This document shows positions 43,442 to 53,949 of a stretch of 64,000 nucleotides of DNA, piece after piece. Each line of letters begins with the position of its first letter. The stretch's first letter is position 1. The position numbers were made by a program, and so were the translations under genes. Below the pieces are notes generated by a model. That model was not told the DNA's origin. It was given only the letters and a program-made list of their open reading frames with translations, and did no database searches. Source of the stretch: Maribacter sedimenticola. Lineage in GTDB: Bacteria; Bacteroidota; Bacteroidia; Flavobacteriales; Flavobacteriaceae. The stretch is from assembly GCF_900188415.1 (NCBI RefSeq), contig NZ_FZNV01000011.1, forward strand, positions 1 to 64,000. The letters run 5' to 3'.

Positions 43442-43873
43442 TATTCAAAGCTAAATTTACAAAAACCATATAGTTTATTTAACGATATATGGGAGAACCT
43501 TGCAAATACTTCTAAAGCTTGAAATGCCATAGAAACAAGCAATCAATTTGGATTCCATATTGACTTCTATGTATATGAATGATACCCCTTTTCAAAATAA
43601 CTTTTTCAGGGCCTTAAACCTAGATACCGAAAAACAGGAAGTAAAGGTCATGGACTTCACTCTATTCCATAACTATTTGTGAGATGATACCAAATCCATT
43701 AAATTGGCCTATGGGGCTCGTTTTCTCAAATATCTTTACAATGGAACTCACCGCATCGTTACTTTTGCTTTGATCAATAGGTGCAACCCTGCAGCCCCTA
43801 TCCACGGAAAAAAACAGTCAAAAGGAGAATCGAATAGGCCTTTTTTGCCAATGATATACTAATAAGAATTTGG
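43442..43873. other. Intergenic stretch with a decayed reading frame
   Basis: On plus, a frame from ATG 43569 runs to TAA 43862 with one internal TGA at 43680. It reads MNDTPFQNNFFRALNLDTEK then, after the stop, KLAYGARFLKYLYNGTHRIV. It looks protein-like but I cannot name a family. It may be a dead gene fragment. Confidence 0.4.
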
Positions 43874-46099
43874 TTATTCCTTTAGGGAATACCAAACCGG
43901 TAAGGAAATACTACTATTACCTGAAAATATAATTTTTAACGGGACTTCTGCATCTTTAATATTTTCTTCATTCACATCCTTCCCCGTTCCATAATTAAGT
44001 TGTGCATTATTGTTTTTATTCACATTGACCACAGCTACCATCCTACTTCCTTTTTGTAGCTTTTTACTGATGAGTTTAGAATTGTCGAAAGACACTTGCG
44101 TTTTTTGATTCGGTATCAATAAATTTCTTTGTTCTTGATCTGTAGCATAACTCGCTCTACCAATATAATAGCTCAAATGAAAGTAGTTCCCTTCTGGCGT
44201 TAAGTGATATAGGATAACGGAATAATCAACATCTTTTTTATTGATAGTAAATTCAAGATTTCCGAGGAAGGATCCATTTATAATCACATCCTCCTCTAAG
44301 GGTTCCGATTTAAAAAGCAATCCATCCTTTATATTGATGTTTTCTTTTTCTAAAGGCCAAGGATAATACCCTGTGTTATTCATGCTTTCTCTATCTTTAA
44401 AATCAACAGTTAAATCAATTTTAGAAGTATTTGATTTCGATTTAAGCGCATAAAAATCATCCGTTTTATAATCACTGAAATGAAAAGTCAACGTATCGTT
44501 GGTCATGGCACTTAAACTCGGTTTATGCATCCAGGTATTGGTATCCATTACCTGAAAGTTGACTTTATCTTTTAAAATGCTTGGTTTTTCTTTTCCTTTT
44601 AAAATGTAATCAAACCACTGAAAAAGAAGACCTTCTTCAATATTTAGTAAAGCCGATTTGTCTAATTTGTAATTTCTAAGGCTTTCATCTGGCCTCGTTT
44701 GCGCAGTCCAATGATCATAAGGACCAACTAATAAATAATGATTTGGATTTTTTGCATATTTGTAATGCTCATTAAAATAATACATAGCTCCTCTCTGCGA
44801 GTCATCATAATAACCAGTAATGGTTAAAATAGGAATGTCAATTTTTTCAAATTCTTGTTTATATGGAATCATTTTTTTCCAATAAGCATCATAACTAGGA
44901 TGCGCCATATAGGTATTCCATAATGTATTTACTTGCCCATCTAAACTATCTAGCTTATTAAATGCAACTCCTGTTTTGTACCAGGTGTTTTTTAAAGTGT
45001 TCCAACGATTAAAATCATTTGAAGCATCAAAGTCTAAAAACTTATTATTAGTCACATAAAAATTCCATGAATACGAATAATTGTGTAGGATATTATTTTC
45101 CATCGGATAATCAATACCAGGAGCAATAGCAACCATTGGAACAATGGTTTTTAATGCAGGATGCACTTTGTGTTTCATAGAAGCCCATTGTGTAAAGCCA
45201 TTGTAACTACCACCAAACATGGCTACTTTTTGATTTGACCACGATTGTTTACTAATCCAATCGATCATTTCATAGACATCTGTGTTTTCATATTCAAAAG
45301 GCTTTACTTCTCCACTACTTAAGCGTTTTCCCCTAGTATTCGCTATCACTCCAACATAACCTTTTGAGGCAGATAACATCGCCCCAGTTTCATTGGAACC
45401 TGCGTAAATAGAAGCAATTAATACAGCAGGCTTTTTAGTCGATACCTTTCCTTTTCGTTGAATCACTACCACAGAAACTTCTGCACCATCCTTCATTGGT
45501 ATTATTGTGCTATCGTTTATACTATATCTCCTTTCATGGTCTTGTTTAATTTCTTCAAAATAAAGATCTCTAGTTGATGAAAATACAGTTCTTAAAAAAT
45601 ATTTTTTTACTAAATCCTTGGCGGTTTCCTGTGATAGATTTTCAGATTCTATACTAGAATATGTAGTATTAAAATTATTTACATAATAATCGGTAGGATC
45701 TCTAATTATCAATGCTTTATCTAAATTAATAACTTGTATGTCATCAGCATTCTTTACGTATTTTCTATACGATTTTTTAAACTCCCCTTTAAAGTTCTTA
45801 GAACGCTTTGCCTCCACATAATGCATATATATATCTAAGTACTGTCTTTTATCTATGGGTGTTTCTTCAATTCTTTTTTTGAACGTAACTAAAGCATCTG
45901 CATAATCACCTCTAATTAACTGGAACTTAAACAAGTCTAAATCCGATAAATTTTGAGTATTACATAATGCCGCTAATTGCTTCATCTGTTTTGAAATCGC
46001 TATTGAATCCGATAGTTTTACCTTCCTAAATGGCAATTCTTGACCAAAAGAAGTCATACTAATTGCAATTAAAAATGATAATAGGACTGATTTTTTCAT
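43874..46099 (-). CDS. CocE/NonD-family hydrolase (X-Pro dipeptidyl-peptidase-like)
   Basis: A 741-residue exported enzyme (signal ending SMTSFGQ near 20). An N-terminal helical region (20-180) precedes the S15 alpha/beta hydrolase core: IPMKDGAEVSVVVIQRKGKVSTKKPAVL near 197, the nucleophile elbow VAMFGGSYNGFTQW with Ser near 298, acid near TGYYDDSQRGAMYYF and catalytic His in GPYDHWTAQTRPDE near 464. A C-terminal jelly-roll (LNFQ..DTNTW to the end) is the PepX_C domain. Acts on N-acyl or peptide substrates in the periplasm. Confidence 0.88.
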   Translation of the reverse strand: MKKSVLLSFLIAISMTSFGQELPFRKVKLSDSIAISKQMKQLAALCNTQNLSDLDLFKFQLIRGDYADALVTFKKRIEETPIDKRQYLDIYMHYVEAKRSKNFKGEFKKSYRKYVKNADDIQVINLDKALIIRDPTDYYVNNFNTTYSSIESENLSQETAKDLVKKYFLRTVFSSTRDLYFEEIKQDHERRYSINDSTIIPMKDGAEVSVVVIQRKGKVSTKKPAVLIASIYAGSNETGAMLSASKGYVGVIANTRGKRLSSGEVKPFEYENTDVYEMIDWISKQSWSNQKVAMFGGSYNGFTQWASMKHKVHPALKTIVPMVAIAPGIDYPMENNILHNYSYSWNFYVTNNKFLDFDASNDFNRWNTLKNTWYKTGVAFNKLDSLDGQVNTLWNTYMAHPSYDAYWKKMIPYKQEFEKIDIPILTITGYYDDSQRGAMYYFNEHYKYAKNPNHYLLVGPYDHWTAQTRPDESLRNYKLDKSALLNIEEGLLFQWFDYILKGKEKPSILKDKVNFQVMDTNTWMHKPSLSAMTNDTLTFHFSDYKTDDFYALKSKSNTSKIDLTVDFKDRESMNNTGYYPWPLEKENINIKDGLLFKSEPLEEDVIINGSFLGNLEFTINKKDVDYSVILYHLTPEGNYFHLSYYIGRASYATDQEQRNLLIPNQKTQVSFDNSKLISKKLQKGSRMVAVVNVNKNNNAQLNYGTGKDVNEENIKDAEVPLKIIFSGNSSISLPVWYSLKE

Positions 46100-46131
46100 A
46101 GCTTATTTTTCAAAATTGCAACTAAATTCAC

Positions 46132-46866
46132 TCAAGCGAGAATATCCCAACCTGCAAAACCAATAACGGTATAAAATAAATTGCTTAAGACATGGATTAG
46201 AATGGCCATTTTTAAAGATCCTGTTCTTACATATATCCAACCCCAAGTAATGCTAAAGAGAAAATACATTGGCCATAAAATCATGGGGCTATGGCCAGCA
46301 GCAAAAATAACAGAGGTAATTAAGATTGCGGCCCAAGAAGGTATACGCTTTGCTAATGACGATTGCAAATACCCCCTAAAAACAACCTCCTCCATTATAG
46401 GGCCCACAATGAGTGCCAATAGTAGAAAGCCACTCATTTCGAGTACTCCTCCGTTGGCCTGAATAAAACTAAACATTTTAGAACCACCGCCTATAATGCC
46501 TGCTTGGTCAAAGCTTGGCAAAATAACCGACCTATATATCCATGCTAAAAAATGTGTCGATACCAATGCCGCTATCACTAATAAAACTCCTTTGTTCTTC
46601 TTGATCTTACTAGCTTGTAATCCTATCTGTGGATAAAATGATTTGCCAGACCTATTTAGGTCCCACCAGAATAGAAACAAGATGATAATACCACTTAATA
46701 AGGCAGACGATACTCCAATCACCTCTATAGAAACAGTCTTTGACGGTACAAAGAACTTAAAACTATAAGAGGTTATAATTCCTGCTAAAAGCTGACATGC
46801 ATACATGACAACAATGGCAAGAATGCCCCTTTTTAGTGTTAATTGCGATTTGATGTCTTTGGTCAT
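46132..46866 (-). CDS. CPBP-family intramembrane metalloprotease
   Basis: A 244-residue protein with six to seven helices. The CPBP (Abi/Rce1-like) motifs are PIMEEVVFRGYLQSSL (Glu-Glu...Arg near 155-166), FAAGHSPMILWPMYFLFSITWGWIY (His) and LKMAILIHVLSNLFY (His, Asn). It is likely a type II CAAX prenyl-protease-like enzyme in the cytoplasmic membrane, of unknown substrate. It lies 33 bases from the CocE-like gene. Confidence 0.88.
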   Translation of the reverse strand: MTKDIKSQLTLKRGILAIVVMYACQLLAGIITSYSFKFFVPSKTVSIEVIGVSSALLSGIIILFLFWWDLNRSGKSFYPQIGLQASKIKKNKGVLLVIAALVSTHFLAWIYRSVILPSFDQAGIIGGGSKMFSFIQANGGVLEMSGFLLLALIVGPIMEEVVFRGYLQSSLAKRIPSWAAILITSVIFAAGHSPMILWPMYFLFSITWGWIYVRTGSLKMAILIHVLSNLFYTVIGFAGWDILA

Positions 46867-46903
46867 GTTGATTCATTTAAAAAGTTGGGGGTAACCATAT
46901 ATT

Positions 46904-47521
46904 TTAATTGTTTGGTTTTGAATAGTGTTTTAACTCCTCTTTGTACAAAAAATCGTCTTGAGTTTGTGTCATTTTAATAAAGTTTTTTAATTCTGGAGCA
47001 TACCACCAAACTTCATCGGTTTGTGCGTTATATCCTCTAGAATTCGAAACGGTTCCCTTGTATTCTATGGTAAACGCCATAAAGGTTCCTGCTGCTACTG
47101 TTTCTTCCTTAAACGACAAAACCTCGACATCTTGACTTTGCTTTCCTGTGGTACCATCTTGACTGGTCCAATTTTTTTCATATTTCCACTTTTTACCCAC
47201 TTCCAGAGGCCAGTCATACTTAGGCGTTTCACTTTCTTCCGGTTTTACGATGTCTGTTATTGGAATCGTATCATTACCCATTGTCATCCCCAAAACACCA
47301 TCTGCAATAACTACTTCTCTTGTATCCTCACCCTCTGAACGTACCTCGCCTTCGGTTGTAACTCCCTTATACTTCCAAACCCATTTTTCTCCAACGGAGT
47401 AATCTGATAAAGTAGGTTGCGCAGCGATTTTCAGGGTATCATTTATGCAGGAATAAAGTCCCCCAGTTATAAAGACAATTAGAATTATAGGTAGCTGATA
47501 TTTACTTTTGAAATGCCTCAT
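46904..47521 (-). CDS. Lipoprotein with DUF3108-like fold
   Basis: A 205-residue lipoprotein (GGLYSCIN, Cys about residue 25). The mature part is beta-rich, with YSVGEKWVWKYKG at 42-54 and LEVGKKWKYEKNW at about 106-118, the paired G..W.W.Y opening typical of this group, and ends in a helix-poor tail. Similar in layout to the cassette lipoprotein at 10926. Function unknown. It is transcribed toward the CPBP gene with 38 bases between. Confidence 0.65.
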   Translation of the reverse strand: MRHFKSKYQLPIILIVFITGGLYSCINDTLKIAAQPTLSDYSVGEKWVWKYKGVTTEGEVRSEGEDTREVVIADGVLGMTMGNDTIPITDIVKPEESETPKYDWPLEVGKKWKYEKNWTSQDGTTGKQSQDVEVLSFKEETVAAGTFMAFTIEYKGTVSNSRGYNAQTDEVWWYAPELKNFIKMTQTQDDFLYKEELKHYSKPNN

Positions 47522-47639
47522 AGCAATATTTTAGTCATTAAAATTATACTCATTTATGAAGCAAAGAAATGGTAAGTTTTTCAATGTAGAAAGGGAAAGT
47601 ACAGGAACGCAGATATACGTAAATAAGCGTAAAAAGAGT

Positions 47640-48362
47640 TTACAAACTATTCCAATTTTTAAACTTAACTGATTGCCTACTAGACACTTCTACTTTTTTA
47701 CCAGTAGTTAATATAATTTGTAATTTATTATTGAAGTATGGGTGAATCTCTTTAATGTAATGTATGTTAATCATTTGACTTCGATTAACGCGAAAAAAGA
47801 CTTTAGGGTCCAATTTTTCTGCTAATAAATTTAAAGAACGCTTAATCATGGCTTTATCTGAACCAAAATGCAGCCGCGCATAATTTTCTAAAGATTCTAT
47901 AAAATGAATGTCTGTTAGCGGAATAAAATGACATTTCTCTCCATCTTTAATAAATATCTTTTGATGCATGGGTAAGGTTGTAGGCTCTAATTTTACCCTG
48001 TTAGAAAGTTCTTCCTTTACCTTTTGAATAGTTTTAGAAAAACGCTCATCTCGTAAAGGTTTTACTAAATAATCTAGAGCATTCATCTCGAAAGCCTTTA
48101 CGGCATATTGATCGTACGCCGTTGTAAAAACAACGTCTGGTACATTCGTTAATTCTTCCAATAAATCAAAACCAGATTTACCTGGCATGTGAATATCTAA
48201 AAACAATAGGTCGGGTTGTAGTTCTTCAATTAAAGATATGGCCTCATCTACATGACTTGCTTCACCTATAATTTCAAACTCTTGATGTTTTTCTAATGCG
48301 CGTTTTACTTCTTCTCTCGCTAAACGTTCATCATCAATGATTATAGTTTTATATTTTTTCAT
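47640..48362 (-). CDS. LytTR-family response regulator
   Basis: A 240-residue regulator. The receiver domain (1-120) has DD at 10-11, the phospho-acceptor in LLFLDIHMPGKSG (Asp near 56) and Lys in YLVKPLRDERF. The LytTR DNA-binding domain (145-240) reads IFIKDGEKCHFIPLTDIHFIESLENYARLHF and FFRVNRSQMINIHYIKEIHPYFNNKLQI. Its start overlaps the end of the sensor kinase gene by 14 bases, forming a two-component pair. Likely controls the ABC transporter genes that follow upstream. Confidence 0.93.
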   Translation of the reverse strand: MKKYKTIIIDDERLAREEVKRALEKHQEFEIIGEASHVDEAISLIEELQPDLLFLDIHMPGKSGFDLLEELTNVPDVVFTTAYDQYAVKAFEMNALDYLVKPLRDERFSKTIQKVKEELSNRVKLEPTTLPMHQKIFIKDGEKCHFIPLTDIHFIESLENYARLHFGSDKAMIKRSLNLLAEKLDPKVFFRVNRSQMINIHYIKEIHPYFNNKLQIILTTGKKVEVSSRQSVKFKNWNSL

Positions 48363-49455
48363 CGTCTATATTCATTGGAATTATTATTACTGCAACTACA
48401 CAGTCATTCTCATTTTGAGTTAAACTAAAACTTGCCTTACCCTTATATTGAATTTCCAGGCGTTTATTTAAGTTTTCCAGACCTAACCCAACACGTTCGT
48501 TTTTATGAATTACACCAGGATTCTCAACGTTAATATGAATGTAGTTATCCCTCTTTTTTATTTTCAAGAAAACAACGCCACCATCCACTCTTAAATCGAT
48601 TCCATGTTTGATTGCATTTTCTACTAATAACTGAATACTTAACGCAGGAATCTTGTAATTAAGTGCTTCCTGATCAATATCGGTTTTAAGTTGAAGCCGA
48701 TCTTCAAAACGCATTTTTTCTAATTCAATGTAATCATAGACTAAAGAAAGTTCATTTTCAATAGGAATTAAATCTTTGTCTTTTTCATATAAAGAAGAAC
48801 GCAACAAATCTGATAATAAATCAATAGCTCTTCTTGCACCTTTAGGGTTTTCTATTACTAATGATTTAATAGAATTTAAGGAATTAAACAAGAAATGTGG
48901 GTTTAATTGCGCTGCCAAATTATCCAACTGCGCTTGTTTTGCAATTAGAGAAAGTTGTGCATTAGTTTTGGAAGTTTGCACCTCCCTTTGATAAAAATGA
49001 TATAAATGATATGCAAGTAGCCAAATGGTCATATGCCTCAAACCAGTAATTAAGACAGGATTCCATATAAAAATAGGATTCCAAACAAAAAGCTTGCTAA
49101 TAGCATCATTTTGCCTATCTACTAAAGAAATATAGGCAGACGTTTTAAGATTCATGAACAACATGAATGCCAGGGAAAGAACAAACAATGCAGGAATTAC
49201 TTTCCAAATCAAATTTTTCATACCTAGTTCATTCCACTTTCGCCGCACTGCCATAGTCCTATACGCATGTGTTATTGCTATGCATATAAAAATGTCTAAG
49301 AAGTAGTTGATAATGGCATGAGAGATTTTAAAATCATCCCTTAACAAGGCGATATAAAACCAAAAAAGGGAAACCAGCCCCCAACCGATTAACTGGCACT
49401 TCCAGTAAAGGGATGTTCTAGTAGTATTAGTATTTATTTTTTTGTTGCTACCCAT
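48349..49455 (-). CDS. LytS-type sensor histidine kinase
   Basis: From ATG 49455 the protein has 368 residues. Four membrane helices (about residues 20-140) precede a His_kinase domain: LAAQLNPHFLFNSLNSIKSLVIENP carries the phosphorylatable His, and LLVENAIKHGIDLRVDG is the N-box of the ATPase domain. It lacks a large periplasmic sensor, so it probably senses a membrane signal. It overlaps its LytTR partner by 14 bases and lies about 120 bases from the permease-peptidase gene. Confidence 0.92.
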   Translation of the reverse strand: MGSNKKINTNTTRTSLYWKCQLIGWGLVSLFWFYIALLRDDFKISHAIINYFLDIFICIAITHAYRTMAVRRKWNELGMKNLIWKVIPALFVLSLAFMLFMNLKTSAYISLVDRQNDAISKLFVWNPIFIWNPVLITGLRHMTIWLLAYHLYHFYQREVQTSKTNAQLSLIAKQAQLDNLAAQLNPHFLFNSLNSIKSLVIENPKGARRAIDLLSDLLRSSLYEKDKDLIPIENELSLVYDYIELEKMRFEDRLQLKTDIDQEALNYKIPALSIQLLVENAIKHGIDLRVDGGVVFLKIKKRDNYIHINVENPGVIHKNERVGLGLENLNKRLEIQYKGKASFSLTQNENDCVVAVIIIPMNIDDEKI

Positions 49456-49573
49456 GTTTAGACAAAGACACAAAATACTTTTTAAAGTGAAAAGTAAAAG
49501 TACAGGAACGTGAAATATAAAGCTTAAGTGTTATTTATAAAAACTATACTCCATACCCCACGTTATTATTGGC

Positions 49574-52500
49574 CTAATTAACTTCTTCAAATAGATCAAC
49601 TATTACATACTGTAACGAATCTGGTGTAACCGCTCTAAAATAGCCTATCAAGTCTTGACTGGTGGCATAGCGATTGGTATTCATTTTTAGCTTACCGTTT
49701 GTAGTATTCCAATCTTCCAAAAAGCGTCTTAAAGCTTTATTGACCTGCTCCTCGCCTATTGCCTTTTGAAATTGATACATGTTAATGGCACCTTTAGCAT
49801 AATAAATATAGTCTTGATTATCTACTAAAGCTAAAGTTGGTTCTGCTCCAGATTCTCTGAGTTTGCCTTCTTCGTATTTCTCTAATTGCAACTCTAAAAA
49901 TTCCTGAACCTTTTCTTTTGGATAGTGCGCTTTTAAAACCATCATGGCTGCATATTGAGATAGCGTTTCCAAAATAAAGTATTGCCCTTTTACATTTGCG
50001 GCTTCTACTTGCATAGCAAACCATTGGTGGGCAATTTCGTGTGCAGTTACATAAAATGCCATATCTACATCGGTTTCATCATCAATATCTAAAACAAAAC
50101 CTATAGATTCTGAGAATGGAACAGTGCCCGGAAATGATTGTGCAAATTGCGCATAACGCGGAAACTCCATGATACGTAACTGTTCATATTGATACGGACT
50201 GAAACTCGTGCTATAGTAATCTAATGAGGCTTTCATAGCCATCATCATTCTATCTATGTTATACTCATGACCTTTATGATAGTAAATTTCTAAATCTACT
50301 TGTTTCGAAATAGCATCAGATTTTGAAATCCATTTGTCTTTTTTTATGTCATACCTTGCTGAAACAATTGAGTAAAAATCAATCATTGGAATTTCCATTT
50401 TATAATGAAAATAATTACGATTATTTTCTGTCCACTCCCTCAATAAATTCCCAGGAACTAAAGCTGTTTGGTCAATGTCTGTTCCTATGACCATTTCAAA
50501 ATGAATACCGTCAGAATCACTACCAGATCTTGCGTTAACTAATTCTTTAGGGTCATTTCTATTTGCTCTATTCGTTCTTTCAGGTAAATTATATTCTGAA
50601 CGTTCATCCCTATCACTTAGCTCATATTTTCTGTTATAGCCAAATGTTGGAAAGTCCTTATTGTTAAAGAATGTTCCATTTTCAACAATATTAGCATTCG
50701 AATTAGCTGCTTCAAATCCATTCGTAGTGAATGATTGCTTAAAGTTCATTTTAATTGAATCTCCAGGATTCAAAGGGCTATGCAACTGATAGATGGTATA
50801 ATCATAAGTAGCGTATGTATTATTTTCTGTTGCGCCTCCATCAAAAGTGACAGCATCTAATGTGATATTCTCTTCAATGAGTTTCTGAATATGAATCTCA
50901 TTAATGGGTTGCGCATTGGTGTTTTTTAATATATAATACCCTTCCGCAGTATAATCTCTTGATGAAGGATACAATTCCACTTTTAAATTTACATCCACTA
51001 TTTTGGGCTGTGATATATATTCAAACTGTTTGAGTTCTTTTTCATAAGCTACTCTAAATTCAGTTGCTTTAGTATTGGTCCAATAGGTGTTTAAAATATT
51101 CGTATTGTAAAAGATTAAACTTCCCATTAGTATAAATACTAAAAAGACCATAGAACCAACTTTAAAAAGCGGCTTGCTCAATCTGTTTTTGCTAGCTCTT
51201 ATGCGTTGCATTAAATTGGTTTCAGTACCTCTTACGTTTACTAAAGACCCAATAATTAGTAATAGTATTCCGAAGAGAAACCAATATGATTTAATTAACA
51301 GATAGGGTTTTAAAAAATGACCATAACCATTCATATCAGAATACGTTCCTAAAGCACTTCCTCCGAAAAAATATAAATCGTGATCAAACCCGAATAAACC
51401 TAAAGCAACATTGGCTATAAAAAATACAATCACCAACATTATGCCTACAAACTTATGGTTTACCACAGATTGAATAAAAAATGCAATGCATGTATACAGT
51501 GCTAAAAACGGTAAAATCTCTAAGAAGAAACCATAAAAATAGACTTGGAATTCATATTTGTAATACTCACTTAATGTTTGAAATAGAATTCCTGAACCAA
51601 TTAGTGCGAGCATTAATACTACATACACTACGTTTAATCCAATGTATTTACCCATTAGTTTGATAAAACTAGACATTGGTGTTGCGTCATAGATCAAATC
51701 TAATTTAGCACCTCGCTCTTTCCATACCAATTCACCTGAATAAAACACTAAAATTATTATGAAGAAATAAATAGATGTTTCTTTGAGTTCTTCAACAATA
51801 AAATAGGTTGCTGGATAGCTATCAACACCATATACAGTTCCAAGATTTACGGAATTAATGAGAATGATAATCATCCCACAAAGAACAATTCCCCAAAATG
51901 ATGCTTGCTTGCAAATACTGATAAAGTAAAACCAAGAAAATTGTTTTAATTGATTCCATTTTGAAAGTAATCCATATTGCTGTGTAGCTTCAGGAATTTC
52001 TATATCACTAACAACACTAGTGCTTTTACCAACTAATTTTTCAACTTGCTTTCTCTTTGATCGCTTTTCTTTAACAACATTAAAATTGAATTTTTTATAA
52101 CCATAGATTAGCGCCAGTATTCCTAGAGACATCCAAAATAGTTTGTTATACAGCAATGCTCCAATAAAAGGAAGTTCTTGTGTACTTTTTTCTAACGCTG
52201 ACCAAGACTTTGTCGCAAAAGTGGTTGTTGTTAGCGAAAATGGATCTAGAATGGCTTGCCAAAATTCATTAGTGATAGCTTTGGTTAGCATAAAAATCAC
52301 AAATAAAATAATACCTTGTGTATAGACTACCACCAGGTTTCTGCTTAAAGCACCTGTAACAAAAAATAACGAAGCTCCAAAAAACAACGTTGGTAACGTT
52401 ACCATTAAAAATGTCTTTATATAAACAATGGCATTAAACCCTAATAGATCTTCTGGATTATGCCATGGCATAAATTCGCTTAGCATCATGCCAAATAAAA

Positions 52501-52852
52501 TACCTGTAAATGCAAATAGCAAAACTGCAAACGATCCTAAAAATCGACCTAGTAAATAATCTTTTTTGTTGATTGGTGCAGAAAATAGCAATGATTCTAT
52601 ATTGTATTCAAAATCCCTTAGTACAGAAACGCCCATTATCATTGAGGCTAAAATCATAAATATACCGGTAATAGCTCCCATAGTTTTTGCAATCACTATG
52701 GGTGAATTATTTTTCATCAACCCCATGTCTGAACCTTGAAAAATAAAGTCAACACCAACAATTGAAAATAGAAATAGAAAAAGGAAGAATACATAGGTGT
52801 CCGGTCGTTTAATTCGGTATTGTATTTCGAACTTAAAAATAGTATACCACAT
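49574..52852 (-). CDS. ABC-2-type permease fused to an M1 aminopeptidase domain
   Basis: A 1092-residue protein. The first about 590 residues contain two ABC-2 membrane blocks (helices near 20-40, 55-75, 110-250 and 310-545). The C-terminal about 450 residues are an M1 (gluzincin) peptidase domain with zinc motif HEIAHQWF and downstream Glu in FILETLSQYA. The fusion is known in Bacteroidota. The ATPase gene adjoins with 2 bases between. It may export and process peptides; substrates are unknown. Positions of helices are approximate. Confidence 0.9.
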   Translation of the reverse strand: MWYTIFKFEIQYRIKRPDTYVFFLFLFLFSIVGVDFIFQGSDMGLMKNNSPIVIAKTMGAITGIFMILASMIMGVSVLRDFEYNIESLLFSAPINKKDYLLGRFLGSFAVLLFAFTGILFGMMLSEFMPWHNPEDLLGFNAIVYIKTFLMVTLPTLFFGASLFFVTGALSRNLVVVYTQGIILFVIFMLTKAITNEFWQAILDPFSLTTTTFATKSWSALEKSTQELPFIGALLYNKLFWMSLGILALIYGYKKFNFNVVKEKRSKRKQVEKLVGKSTSVVSDIEIPEATQQYGLLSKWNQLKQFSWFYFISICKQASFWGIVLCGMIIILINSVNLGTVYGVDSYPATYFIVEELKETSIYFFIIILVFYSGELVWKERGAKLDLIYDATPMSSFIKLMGKYIGLNVVYVVLMLALIGSGILFQTLSEYYKYEFQVYFYGFFLEILPFLALYTCIAFFIQSVVNHKFVGIMLVIVFFIANVALGLFGFDHDLYFFGGSALGTYSDMNGYGHFLKPYLLIKSYWFLFGILLLIIGSLVNVRGTETNLMQRIRASKNRLSKPLFKVGSMVFLVFILMGSLIFYNTNILNTYWTNTKATEFRVAYEKELKQFEYISQPKIVDVNLKVELYPSSRDYTAEGYYILKNTNAQPINEIHIQKLIEENITLDAVTFDGGATENNTYATYDYTIYQLHSPLNPGDSIKMNFKQSFTTNGFEAANSNANIVENGTFFNNKDFPTFGYNRKYELSDRDERSEYNLPERTNRANRNDPKELVNARSGSDSDGIHFEMVIGTDIDQTALVPGNLLREWTENNRNYFHYKMEIPMIDFYSIVSARYDIKKDKWISKSDAISKQVDLEIYYHKGHEYNIDRMMMAMKASLDYYSTSFSPYQYEQLRIMEFPRYAQFAQSFPGTVPFSESIGFVLDIDDETDVDMAFYVTAHEIAHQWFAMQVEAANVKGQYFILETLSQYAAMMVLKAHYPKEKVQEFLELQLEKYEEGKLRESGAEPTLALVDNQDYIYYAKGAINMYQFQKAIGEEQVNKALRRFLEDWNTTNGKLKMNTNRYATSQDLIGYFRAVTPDSLQYVIVDLFEEVN

Positions 52853-52854
52853 AA

Positions 52855-53742
52855 CTAATTAGATTTAAGGTTTGTATTATTGAATATTTCCGAAAAATAG
52901 ACATCCTCTAATTCGGCATTAATAAGCGAAAAACCGTCTCCTGGATTTGTGTCACTTACGATATGAATGGTTGGTTTTCCAAGAAATAATCGTTCACTGA
53001 TGACCTGATAATTTTCTTTATATAGGTTCAATTCTGATTTCTCGATTGTTTTTTTATAGACTTTATCTTTTAGGCCTTCTAGTATTTGCAACGGCTGCCC
53101 TTTTAAGCATACTTGTCCTTGATTAATAATGGCCATATTTGTGCAGAGTTCTTTGACATCGTCAACAATGTGTGTGGATAAAATAACCACGGTATGTTCT
53201 CCGAGCTCACTTAGAACGTTGTAAAATCGATTGCGTTCTACGGGATCCAATCCTGCTGTTGGTTCATCTACAATAAGTAACTTCGGATTGTTAAGTAAGG
53301 CTTGTGCAATACCAAAACGTTGCTTCATCCCACCAGAAAATCCTTTAAGGTTTTGTTGTCGTACGTCATATAAATTGGTTTTATACAAAAGCGCTTTCAC
53401 TAATTCTTTGCGTTCGTTTTTATTAGTGATGCCTTTAAGCACTGCGAAATGATTAAGTAATACTTCGGCAGATATTTTTGGATACAAACCAAATTGTTGC
53501 GGCAAATAACCTAATACCTGTCGCAATTCATTTTTTTGTTTTAATACATCGATGTCTCCAAGAACAATGGAACCAGCATCGGCTTCTTGCAGTGTTGCAA
53601 TAGTTCGCATTAACGTAGACTTGCCTGCACCATTTGGCCCTAATAGACCAAACATGCCTATTGGTATATCTAGTGAAATATTTTGTAAAGCTTTAATCCC
53701 GTTTGAATACGTTTTTGATAGATTGTCAATTCTAAGTTCCAT
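52855..53742 (-). CDS. ABC transporter ATP-binding protein
   Basis: A 295-residue ATPase partner of the permease-peptidase. Walker A LLGPNGAGKSTLMRT (about 33-47), Q-loop LGYLPQQFG, signature LKGFSGGMKQRFGIAQ (about 131-146), Walker B LLIVDEPTAGLDP (about 154-166) and the H-loop STHIVDD. The C-terminal about 80 residues are a family-specific tail. The leader CAATCAAAAACGAACAGT lies directly before the ATG. The LytTR pair on plus at 53950 is divergent and may regulate it. Confidence 0.95.
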   Translation of the reverse strand: MELRIDNLSKTYSNGIKALQNISLDIPIGMFGLLGPNGAGKSTLMRTIATLQEADAGSIVLGDIDVLKQKNELRQVLGYLPQQFGLYPKISAEVLLNHFAVLKGITNKNERKELVKALLYKTNLYDVRQQNLKGFSGGMKQRFGIAQALLNNPKLLIVDEPTAGLDPVERNRFYNVLSELGEHTVVILSTHIVDDVKELCTNMAIINQGQVCLKGQPLQILEGLKDKVYKKTIEKSELNLYKENYQVISERLFLGKPTIHIVSDTNPGDGFSLINAELEDVYFSEIFNNTNLKSN

Positions 53743-53760
53743 ACTGTTCGTTTTTGATTG
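53743..53760 (-). promoter_or_regulatory. Shared 5' leader before ABC ATPase
   Basis: On minus, AATCAAAAACGAACAGT lies directly before ATG 53742, the same leader as at 31782 and 41001. Confidence 0.5.
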
Positions 53761-53949
53761 ATTGAGGCAAACTTATGGTGGGCCTTAATTGTAAAAAACA
53801 AAAAGTGACACATCTCATGTTAAGCGTGATACAAGACCTTAAGAAGGGTGCAAACGTACTTTATCCCTACTAAGCAGGTGTTTATCCCTCTGAATCTATT
53901 GTTTGTCAACTAATTTGTAGGAGGAATTTTATTTAATTAATCTTGACCT

